A stretch of 64,000 nucleotides of DNA from Tricholoma matsutake (taxonomy: Eukaryota > Basidiomycota > Agaricomycetes > Agaricales > Tricholomataceae): the NCBI GenBank assembly GCA_026075535.2, contig AP026542.1, positions 7,254,001 to 7,318,000 on the forward strand, in the 5' to 3' direction. The stretch's first letter is position 1; every line of letters starts with the position of its first letter. The notes under the pieces are model-generated. The model saw only the letters and a program-made list of their open reading frames with translations. It did no database searches and had not been told where the DNA came from. Below are positions 56,501 to 64,000 of the stretch, one piece after another. Both the position numbers and the translations under genes were made by a program.

Positions 56501-57857
56501 GGGTTTCACCCAATGCCCTGGTTTTGAATATGCAGAAGACGCTATGTTCTCCCCAGTTTATCGTCCTGCTTCACTTCGGCTAATTCTTGCATTGGCTGCA
56601 AGGAAAGACCTCCACCTTCGCTCTCTTGACATCTCCCATGCTTTCTTACTTGGGAAAGAACTTGAGGAAGTCATCTACATGCGCCAACCCAAGGGTTTCC
56701 ATCAAGGTAACCCAAACACAGTTTGTCTACTGCGTAAACCTCTCTATGGGTTGAAACAGTCTGCTCGCAACTGGAATGCTCGCCTCCATGAGGTATTGAC
56801 AGCTATGGGATTTACACGCTGTGAAGCAGACCGTGCTGTTTATATTTACATACGAGGTGAAGTCAGGGTAATTGTTCCAATCTTTATCGATGACATTACT
56901 CTTGCTGGGACTTCTACTTCTGCCATTGACAAGGTAGTTGAAGATCTCAAATCCCATTTCAAACTTTGTGATCTTGGTCCTACTCAATTCCTACTTGGCA
57001 TCCACATTACTCATGACCTCACAAATCACACCATCTCCCTCTCCCAACGTCAGTACATCGTTGATGTGCTTGAACGTTTTGGTATGTCAGATTGCAAACC
57101 TGTCTTGGCTCCCATGGATCCCTCCCTTTCATTGACTTCTGACATGTGCCCCAAAACAGAGGAAGATGTTGCAGAAATGCGCAATGTTCCTTATTTGGTT
57201 GCTGTTGGGTCTTTGATGTACCTTGCCACCACCACCCATCCGGACATTGCTTATACAGTTGGTGTACTTGGTCATTTCAACCACAACCCTCGTCCTCATC
57301 ATTGGCTTGCAGTCAAGCATCTACTTCGCTATCTCAAGGGTACTATGGACTACAAACTAGTCTATGGACCTGATGAGGATGGTAGTGAGTTATTCACAAC
57401 TTACACTGATGCTGACCATGGTGGTAACAAGGATAATGGTCGCTCAACTGGTGGCTATTTGACTTGTGTCGGTGGAGGTGCAGTTGACTGGCAGAGTTGG
57501 TTACAACCTTTTGTGATGCTTTCCACCACAGAGGCTGAGTTTGTTGCTGCAGTAGAGGCTGGAAAGGAAATCAAGTGGACTCGCAGCATTTTACAGGAAT
57601 TTGGATATCCTGTTGATTGTTCGTCCACTCTCTTCATTGATAACCAGTCCGCTCTCACTGTTTCCAAAAACCTGGAGCACCATGGACGAATGAAGCACCT
57701 TGATCTCAAGTACTACTGGCTATGCGATGAAGTTGAAGCTGGCACCATTTCCCCTGTCTATATCCCCACCACTGACCAACTTGCCGACATTCTTACCAAG
57801 GCACTACCTCGTGTAACGGTGGAAAAATTCCAGACTCTTCTTGGTTTAGAGGTGTGA
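53589..57857 (+). CDS. Copia gag-pol polyprotein, intact frame
   Basis: 1,422 codons from the ATG at 53,589 (MSNSSPNFPKLNNRNYASWK). The frame is open a few codons further upstream but without an ATG. Order: gag (about 1-210), CCHC knuckle CDFCGFKGHTLPQC (about 220), protease WNADTGTTSHM, integrase HHCC (LWHRRFAHHDYN ... CEPCLAGK), integrase core with FIDDNTHF, DDKGGEYMS and PQQNGIAERANR, a Pro/Ser-rich spacer, reverse transcriptase with GCKWVFNLKHNADGSIERYK and FIDDITLAGTS, and RNase H (YTDADHGGNKDNGRSTGGYL, STTEAEFVAA). It would drive copy-and-paste transposition. Oddity: the first DDE aspartate, normally in IHSDLHGP, is Asn here (IHSNLHGP), which should cripple the integrase. Confidence 0.95.
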   Translation: MSNSSPNFPKLNNRNYASWKDQMAAWGRKQGWWRVVTGDIQEPSPGDAEAHCLWFQLVDKGAGDIYLHIEDDQKHHLGGVFDDPKKMWELLERGNQSKKPGMHFNTYDDLFSVRKQESEGLEGLIARISEKVRAIKDLHPSDFTLDDLDNELHSMALIRALPNEYSSFVSSLMLIDNLDRSTIHEAFRNEKLNRERRSGFSSDSTSGTALATSSVIGLLCDFCGFKGHTLPQCRKFLAAKMEACKPKRSRIANTSTTTSSTSPSSPESAAVATAVSVTEFAGNASYRSSQPTPTSTTTYLWNADTGTTSHMMPHRNWLRDYTPFRVPIRLADNTIVYSEGVGSVVFKPIIAGKELRAVEFTHVLHVPDLQNNLLSVLYLPRQHGIDIYISANELAMIFLLDGECLFMAPIDENNSAFLAGTTEVFTKHAHCSISTLPADCNLWHRRFAHHDYNVVNKIVKDELVTGMRINMHAKPDPICEPCLAGKMNAHPFPTSSSRAANPLDLIHSNLHGPFKTRTHSGYHYWITFIDDNTHFHSKYFLHTKDQAFNAFKLFKAKAENHWNHKIKAMIDDKGGEYMSNEFLAFTDQCGIERLHTVCNQPQQNGIAERANRSIEEHTTAMLYEAGLPPSFLGEAVDAYITVQNKCPTHSLSEKTPFELWHKRKPDVSNLRVWGCAAYVHIQKDKCTGIGSHMEKCVFIGYPEGYKAWKFYNPVTKHTVICERAEFDEHYFPGLKHTWNEPPVDPSSPLIMSKYLTPLTVPDLSDIDPGPVQAILPSGVTDLDDDPVPSQSPAHAPTPPASSPPANTTPHTPTPPTQTLAVSPPQTPISSPPPSLPPLLERRAANPRKNAGLPPWAWNEPLAPIPAPQFDQPSSDDESGPVVGDGSDSSIDLALSTHYADPQSFKEAMKCSDARKWQEAANAEMNNHFENGTWDYVELPPGAKVVGCKWVFNLKHNADGSIERYKGWVVAKGFTQCPGFEYAEDAMFSPVYRPASLRLILALAARKDLHLRSLDISHAFLLGKELEEVIYMRQPKGFHQGNPNTVCLLRKPLYGLKQSARNWNARLHEVLTAMGFTRCEADRAVYIYIRGEVRVIVPIFIDDITLAGTSTSAIDKVVEDLKSHFKLCDLGPTQFLLGIHITHDLTNHTISLSQRQYIVDVLERFGMSDCKPVLAPMDPSLSLTSDMCPKTEEDVAEMRNVPYLVAVGSLMYLATTTHPDIAYTVGVLGHFNHNPRPHHWLAVKHLLRYLKGTMDYKLVYGPDEDGSELFTTYTDADHGGNKDNGRSTGGYLTCVGGGAVDWQSWLQPFVMLSTTEAEFVAAVEAGKEIKWTRSILQEFGYPVDCSSTLFIDNQSALTVSKNLEHHGRMKHLDLKYYWLCDEVEAGTISPVYIPTTDQLADILTKALPRVTVEKFQTLLGLEV

Positions 57858-57894
57858 TTTCAGCGATTTTGAGAGTTGCTTTATCAAGGGGGGG

Positions 57895-58214
57895 TGTTAA
57901 ATGTATGATTCACCATCTCTCTATTTTACTTCTATCCTACTTCTATTCCATGTCCTATCACTTGTAGTTACACTCATGGGCACTTAGAGTAGTTTCCACC
58001 TTGTGTTTATCACTGTTTGTTTCACAGTATGTAGACTGCAGAGTCCGGAGTTTTGCACTCTTCAGTTGCTCACTCTGGACTCCAGGTACTGTACTCCTTA
58101 TTGTCTCATATAATAATTAGTTGCTCACTCTGGACTCCAGCTGTTCAGTCTATCTGAGTCTCCCTTCACAGTTGCTAGGTTAAACTGCACTAAAGGCAAC
58201 CTCAGACTTTAGCA
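57895..58214 (+). repeat. Copia 3' LTR
   Basis: 320 bp, preceded by the polypurine tract. Confidence 0.95.
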
Positions 58215-58219
58215 GCAGA

Positions 58220-59337
58220 TACATCAACATGGACTATTTCCTCCTGTCTACCCTACAGCATATTTCTCCGGATTGTGTCCTTATCTCATATGATATCGCC
58301 TGTCAATGGGCTCATAATATTGTCAGGCAACTTCAGCTGTACCCCGTTATACTTGCTGCGATGTTTTGGACTCTCCTGATCACATATGTCGTTCCAAAGT
58401 TTCATCTTGCGGCGCACATGCTTCGATGCCAGGCATCCTTTTCCCTCAACTTTACCCTGCATATTGGACAAACTAATAGAGAGGCACCTGAACAGGGATG
58501 GGTGGCGACTAATGCTGTGGCTAATAGCACCAAGGAAATGGGTCTGGGATCTCGGCGTGATACATTAGATGATCATTTTGGTGATTACAATTGGTGGAAA
58601 GTGTCATCAATGGGTGAGTCAATTTTGGTTTTGTGTGTGCTTCAAAGTTACTGATAACTGGTGAACTTTTTAGCGGTTATGTTTTTGCGCAAGGTCAAGG
58701 AAGCTGTCCCTGCACAAGAAGAACATCTTTTGGCATTTGAAGAATTTAACATGGCATTACCTGCGGAGAGCACGACGGAGTGGACTGCGTGCATTGAGGC
58801 ATGGGAATGGGACAACAATAAGCATAACCCATTTCATGCTGAACTAGCTAGTCAGTCTTTTATTCTTATTCTCTATTGTTATTTACTTTCTGGTATGCAG
58901 CTATCTCGGAGCATCAAGTACGACTTCAGCTGGTGGAGGAGGATAAAGCAGAGCTTGAAAGTGGTAGATCTGTTGTGATTCACAACAATGTCACACCAAG
59001 CATGCTCATAACACAAGGCATTGAGCTGGAATCCCAACAGTCAGTGACACACCATACATTCTACCACATATCCTGACATGTGTACTTTTATCCCAGGTGT
59101 TGCTTGCGCTATGACTGCTCTCAACTGGGTCTACACTCCACCAACCTGCAACGCACCAAGACAATTGAGCAAAAGAACACCCTGCGTCGGCAAATTGATG
59201 AAGAGCTGATGATGCATGGAGCCACGCAGATGGAAACCAGGATGGGCAAGCTGTGTATGCACTTTGCCAGGCGGATGTCTGCGAGTCGATGGTTGCACAC
59301 TGCGCGGATGTATGGGTTGAAGCTTATACACTTTTAA
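58220..59337 (+). pseudogene. KDZ transposase, 3' part
   Basis: It continues the transposase: YINMDYFLLSTLQHISPDCV, LISYDIACQWAHNIV, VVPKFHLAAHMLRCQASFSL, APEQGWVATNAVANSTKEMG, SRRDTLDDHFGDYNWWKV. After an intron at about 58,613-58,672 come FLRKVKEAVPAQEEHLLAFE, then HQVRLQLVEEDKAELESGRS and VIHNNVTPSMLITQGIELES, and a last exon YDCSQLGLHSTNLQRTKTIE. The usual KDZ C-terminal extension is missing or scrambled after about 59,240, where two frames compete. Together with 51,099-52,775 this forms one gene broken by copia and by point mutations. Confidence 0.82.
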
Positions 59338-61241
59338 ATAATCATGTAGATGCTCAAGAGAATCCCCTACCTGAGGAAAATTAAATATATATTTTTCCGG
59401 TATATTTTTCCCGGAAGCTGAGAGAAGATTGACAAAACTGCAGAAGTAGAAAGAGTTGACAAGCTTTTGCCGAGATAAATCTGATATGTATAGAGTATAT
59501 GAGTATTCCAGGAAGTGAAAATAATATCATAAAACATTAGGAAGTGGAAGACATATCTAACAGGAAACAAACATAGGGATCACCACAAAGACAATTGAAA
59601 CCTGTCAAACTGACGATCAGGCAGAATATAATGAAAATAGAAGCATCGTCAATCCCACATCAATCCACGATGAAGCACCATTCGAAAACAGAACTGAAGG
59701 AGCTATAAATACCCTGACAGTGACCCTGGGTGGGCAAACAAATGGTGGGACGATGACGAGCAGGTTGTGCTCGCTGTCATGTGGGTGTCGACGTGAGCAT
59801 GCAACTACAGTTCTTTTGATATATTGACCCTAACTGTAGTTACAGTTGTGCATGTACCACGCTATATGCTGTAAGTACAGTTAGTTATATATCATACTGC
59901 CAGGGTCTGGTGAATGTAGAGTGTGACCAAATAAGTATGGTGCATCACTTATAATGCAAGCTATTGCATATGCAGCTAGTAAAAAATAACTGGCTCAGCG
60001 GGATCTCCCGGATAGGTTCCAAGCCCTTCAATACTTTTAGAGCTGCTAAAGAGGTAGATAAAAGAAACTGACCAAAGGCATCCCAAAGTCACAAATGCAG
60101 ATATTCACATTTCTCAGGGTGAGCACCACAATACTGACATAACTATAGCACAAACATTGAGCTAAAATCATTGTATGGCAAGGTAAGTTTGGAATTAGAA
60201 TGAAGAACAACAGAGAGAGCCTGCATGAAAGTGGGTCAATTGAGAGTGAGCTCAGAAATGCTCTTTGTAGAATCTCCATGCCATTGGGAATGTTTCTAGA
60301 TAACTGTATCTTGTCTGTGAACTGACAAACCAGATTGAAAAGGATCTCACTTGTAATAGTGACAGCCATTGAGGTTTCCCACAGGTAAGCTGCGATGTTG
60401 ACTCACAATAAAAATTGTTGGCCAAGTGGGTATGGATGGCCAAAGATACCTCCTTGGTGGTTCTATTGTAGATAGTGGTGTACATGCGGGAAATGGTGTC
60501 ATCTTAACAAGTCATGCATGTAGTCACACACACTTCTGGTAAAATAGACAGGGACAATCATGAGGATTGGCTTAATCTTGGCTGAGCCTGAAGCCCAGTA
60601 CAGTTGACACGCTGATGTCCTGCATGACCATTATGGTAACTACAAGCAAGTATGTTAGTAACTTACAGCTCATGTGATGCTATATGTACATGTGACATTA
60701 TTTTCTGTGTGCTATGCATTATGTAATTTTCCCACACACTACATATGTAAGATTTTGATATGAGCCCACAGACACAACTACATAGGGATATACATAGCTC
60801 TTGCAGGCAGTGTCAGAGGCACTTGCAACAATGTTGACACCATGCAAACATTGATATCAGGCACAACAATGATTTTTGAGGGTTACCTCAAGCTAAGCCA
60901 GCAGGTTTAATGTGGAAATGTGCTTTCACAAGAATGGATGTAAGTGCTGGTGAGCAACACACCATTATGCATTAAGACTGGAGGAACAGGATATGGGGAG
61001 GCAGAAAGGTGAGGAGAGAAGACTGTTGACATGGACATGGCATGGTCAGGAACAGCCTGCCATCACAGTTGATTTCTAAAAATAAGTCTTATCTCTTACA
61101 GTTAGTCAACATGGCTTCATGCTCATCATCTCTGATAGCAATGATACAATGTATTGCAACATTTGCTGGCTTCTCTCCTTCACTTTATAGTGATGATAAA
61201 ATAATAATTTGTGGAAGGGATGTTACCACTATTAATCTCTA
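59338..61241. other. 1.9-kb non-coding region
   Basis: AT-rich sequence without a supportable gene on either strand. It contains a short palindromic zone around 59,800-59,900 (CTACAGTT / AACTGTAG). Presumably 3' flank of the KDZ element and unknown repeat. Confidence 0.4.
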
Positions 61242-61445
61242 AGAATGTCTCTTCTTGTCTCTTCATGCCTCTTGACCAATGAGGAGAGAGGACTTTATTA
61301 GCATAAAATAAGTAAATTATCAAAAAAAGTGAAAGGAGAAGGTCCACAATAAGCGAAATACTGTACCCATCATTGGAGATGATGAGCACAAAGCTGTGTC
61401 ATATGTACATTGACCGACTGTGGGAGACGGTCAACAGGTGCTGAT

Positions 61446-63019
61446 TAGTGTTTGAAAGTCTGGTCCAGTCCAGTTTTTTGCCCCCCTCAGGGTGCAACCG
61501 CAGACTGGACCGGTTCATATATTTTAAAATTTACATGCAACTGCAGACTGGACCAGTATAAACTGGTCTGTCATGGTTGCCTAACAGTTGCTGGATGGGT
61601 CACCACCAGTCCAGAACTAGACTGGTCCTGACGTATCTAATACAAACTATAAAGTAAACTAAGCTAGAAAAGGTACCCCTCACAGGCAGGGGCCTGCAAG
61701 TGAGTAGATTAGTAGTAAATAAAATAAAAACTGTCCCCTCTTCACAGGGTGTGCAAGAGGGGGGGGGAGTCATTGCATGTCATAGTAAAAGAAGGGGGGA
61801 AAAACCTGCGAGTGCAGGGGGAAGGCTTCATCGTCCATTGTTGCACTGTCCATTGTTGTCACCTCAGCCCCCATTGTTGTTGTTTGTCCCCCCCACTGTT
61901 GGTGTTCATCATTTGTCCACGGTCTTTCATCCCCCCATTGTCACCATTTGTCCCCCATTGTCATTGTCGTTCATCCCCCATTGTCATTGTCATTCATCCC
62001 CCATTGTCATTGTCATTCATCCCCCATTGTCATTGTCATTCATCCCCCATTGTCATTGTCATTCATCCCCCATTGTCATTGTCATTTGTCCTTGTGTCAC
62101 TATTGTTTGTTCCCCCATCTTCGTTGTTTGTCCCCCCATCACCATTGGGAAGCATTAGCACCCCCCATCTACCCTGTGAGCAGTGGCTCACAGTGGCAGA
62201 GGTGGGTGCTGGGGTTGTCCTCTTGTTGTGGTCCTGGGTTGCTTGGGTTCTGTTGCCTGTGGTTGTGGTTGATTGCTGTTGCTGGTGGGTGGTCAGTGGT
62301 GATGCAGTAGGTTTACAGGCACTTACTGAGTCATTGTTATAATAACATAAGTTTAAACCTACAAAAGAAGAAAAGAACAATGTTAACAGCAAAGAGAACA
62401 ATGAAAGTATGAAGAGAAACTTACTTGTAATGTTGTGAAGCCTTCTCCAACATGGGAATTGGTTGTCGAACACACTAGAACGTGTGACATGGCACTTTGT
62501 GTGTTGCCATTTGGCGTTGTTGAAGGGCATGGGTGGTCAAGGTGGGCCACATGGTGGTGGTGGCTGCATTGGTGGTGGTTGCATTGGTAGTTGCATTGGT
62601 GGTGGATGGTTGCATTGGTGGTGGTGGATGGTCATGTTAGTCATGTTTGGTGGTGTGCACATAAACAATGGTGCGTGGGTTATTTCCACGTGCACACAAA
62701 CATTGGTAAATGGTCTGTGCACAGCCAGACAGTATATAAACCCTCACATTTCTTCTGTTGTGCTTGGGCACGCCCACTCTGTGTTACTTTGTAAATATAT
62801 TGTACTGTATATATTATGTACTTGTATACTAAAAGACAAGTTGCAACCAGTTGCAACCGGTCTATGTGCAGTTTATAAATATTTTTAAAACTACACAACT
62901 GGCAACCGGACCAGTTCACGTCCGCTTCTTCTGCAGCTGCAACACAGACTGGACCGCAGTTGGGTCCGGTTTGGTTGCCAGTCTTTTTTTGGTCCTATAG
63001 ACTGCATTTTCAAACACTA
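61446..63019. mobile_element. Non-autonomous TIR element, family 1, copy 3 (1,574 bp)
   Basis: Ends TAGTGTTTGAAAGTC and TTTTCAAACACTA (inverse over the first 11 bp). Perfect 8-bp target duplication GTGCTGAT at 61,438-61,445 and 63,020-63,027. Subterminal GGTCCAG/CTGGACC motifs and an internal block with GAGCAGTGGCTC are shared with copies 1 and 2. No transposase. Confidence 0.9.
61952..62092 (+). repeat. 24-bp tandem repeat, about six units
   Basis: The unit CCCCCATTGTCATTGTCATT plus CATC repeats nearly perfectly. As 24 is a multiple of three, it keeps frames open on both strands, which explains the long frames at 61,700-62,342; these are not likely genes. Confidence 0.9.
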
Positions 63020-63155
63020 GTGCTGATGCTGCTTGTGGATGGTGGTCTATCTTCACTAATACTACAAGATGGCTTTCCAGGCTAGGAAATCAGCATATTA
63101 TGGGAAGATTGGCTGAATTCTGTGTAGCACATGGAATATCCCATTGCTGGAAGGG

Positions 63156-63564
63156 AGCATACACTCAGGGACTGAAATGTGATGAAGGTGGTATCAATTC
63201 AAGGAAAGGTATTCTACTATTACAAATAGTTGTCATCTATAATGAATGGTGCATGTGATCTATAGTGAACAGTGCATGTGATATGTGTGTGCTTGGACAG
63301 GTGATCGTGTCAGACATGTGATCAGTTACGCAGAATCACTGATGGTGGCGTCGAATGTATGAAGTTGCGTTGTAAGAGATAAGGATCTCTTACAATTGCG
63401 CATGGAAAATAATTTTTGTGCAAAAGAACTGTCATATGTACAAATATTATTTTCCATGTGTGATGAGATTTTCTGTGTGCATGTAGCATATGCATGACAT
63501 TGAAGCTCACACAAAATCCTATTTACTCAAGATATGATGGTTCCTTTGCACAAAAATTATTTTC
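63156..63564. other. Spacer between the two inverted arms
   Basis: No coding sequence is recognised. A small imperfect palindrome with AAAATAATTTTTGTGCA and its inverse occurs near 63,405-63,460 and again near 63,545-63,575. Confidence 0.4.
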
Positions 63565-63855
63565 TGTGCATAATGGGACTATTCCATGCCCTATGCAGAG
63601 TTCAGCCAATCTTTCCACAATATGCTGATTTCCCACCACCATCCACAAGCTTGAAGCATCATCAACATCATCTGTTGACTGTCTCTCCATGGTCGGTCAA
63701 TGTGTGACACAGCTTTGTGCTCATCATCTTTGATGACAAGCACAGTATTCCCCTCATTGTGGACCTTCTCCTGTTTATGCATGGATAATTTCTCCTTTCT
63801 TACACAACTCCTCAAGGCCTCAAGAGGCAAGAAGAGACAAGAAGAGACATTCTTA
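63565..63855 (-). repeat. Right arm of the inverted repeat
   Basis: On the minus strand this arm has an open frame (DDEHKAVSHIDRPWRDSQQM ... WEISILWKDWLN). The left arm carries the same words with stops (DDEHKAVSYV, EISILWEDWLN). This looks like a fragment of a repeated gene, family unknown. Confidence 0.65.
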
Positions 63856-64000
63856 GGGTCTGTTAGGGCGACACCCACTATCTGCTAGCTAAGACCATGC
63901 AGGTTCTCTCTACAAGAAGGGGGCGGGATCCACGTGCATGATGGGGAAATTGATGGTTTTGATGCGAGGGGTTATTAATAGGTAAGTTTGTTGAGATAGG
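63856..64000. other. Window end, no gene seen
   Basis: Only flank of the inverted-repeat arm. No feature is recognised. Confidence 0.4.

Larger units (their letters stand above)
52776..58219 (+). mobile_element. Full-length Ty1/copia retrotransposon
   Basis: LTRs 52,781-53,104 (324 bp) and 57,895-58,214 (320 bp), TGTTAAATG...TTTAGCA, identical apart from a 4-bp indel (CATC near 52,884). A 5-bp target duplication GCAGA lies at 52,776-52,780 and 58,215-58,219. The primer-binding site GGTTATGGGCCC starts at 53,105 and the polypurine tract AAGGGGGGG precedes the 3' LTR. One uninterrupted gag-pol frame fills the interior. The insertion lies in the last intron-exon border of the KDZ core, right at the 3' splice site. 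Near-identical LTRs imply a recent insertion. Confidence 0.96.
61242..63155 (+). repeat. Left arm of a diverged inverted repeat, split by a TIR element
   Basis: Segments 61,242-61,445 and 63,028-63,155 together are homologous to the reverse complement of 63,565-63,855. Shared blocks include AAGAATGTCTCTTCTTGTCT, GATGATGAGCACAAAGCTGT and AAATCAGCATATT. The arms are substantially diverged. The 1,574-bp TIR element entered this arm. Confidence 0.75.

Noticed and set aside
61952..62092. A CRISPR-like array
   Set aside because: The units are contiguous without unique spacers, and the host is a eukaryote.
61700..62342. Long frames rich in Pro, His and Ser
   Set aside because: They are created by the 24-bp tandem repeat and by low-complexity sequence within the TIR element.

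Overview
The window looks like a chromosome segment of a mushroom-forming basidiomycete (Agaricomycetes). Genes are cut by many short introns of about 50 to 60 bp. Protein families fit: a C2H2 plus Zn2Cys6 regulator with a fungal_trans region, a Vts1-type SAM protein, a P450, a Git3/Dicty_CAR-like receptor, and a KDZ transposase with a CxC2-type cysteine cluster. I give no species.

The window has two compartments. About 1 to 23,550 is gene-dense and nearly repeat-free. It holds, in order: an enoyl-CoA hydratase, a tiny DMAC1-like membrane protein, a P450, an Mtf2-like mitochondrial protein, a WW/MyTH4/RhoGAP protein, Vts1, an O-fucosyltransferase-like type II membrane protein, a CECR5-type HAD protein, a dual zinc-finger transcription factor, a DUF218 protein and a 7TM receptor. 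I rebuilt nearly all of these by splicing the frames by hand. For nine spliced models plus one single-exon gene the exon lengths add up to an open frame. They do not form an obvious pathway cluster. Several are mitochondrial or housekeeping.

About 24,000 to 64,000 is a pile-up of mobile elements. It contains two inverted copies of one chromovirus-type Ty3/gypsy element; a full-length Ty1/copia element with near-identical LTRs; pieces of at least two further LTR elements; three related terminal-inverted-repeat elements and one larger one, all with perfect 8-bp target duplications; a KDZ transposase gene split by the copia element; and two repeat-associated protein remnants.

The most unusual object is a 521-bp miniature LTR element (TRIM) at 41,643-42,392. 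Its 227-bp LTR contains a cloverleaf-capable tRNA-like sequence with A box, B box and a T-run terminator. A solo LTR of the same family is nested inside it with its own target duplication, and the whole sits inside the 3.5-kb TIR element. The dead elements share a clear CGA-to-TGA / CpG decay signature.
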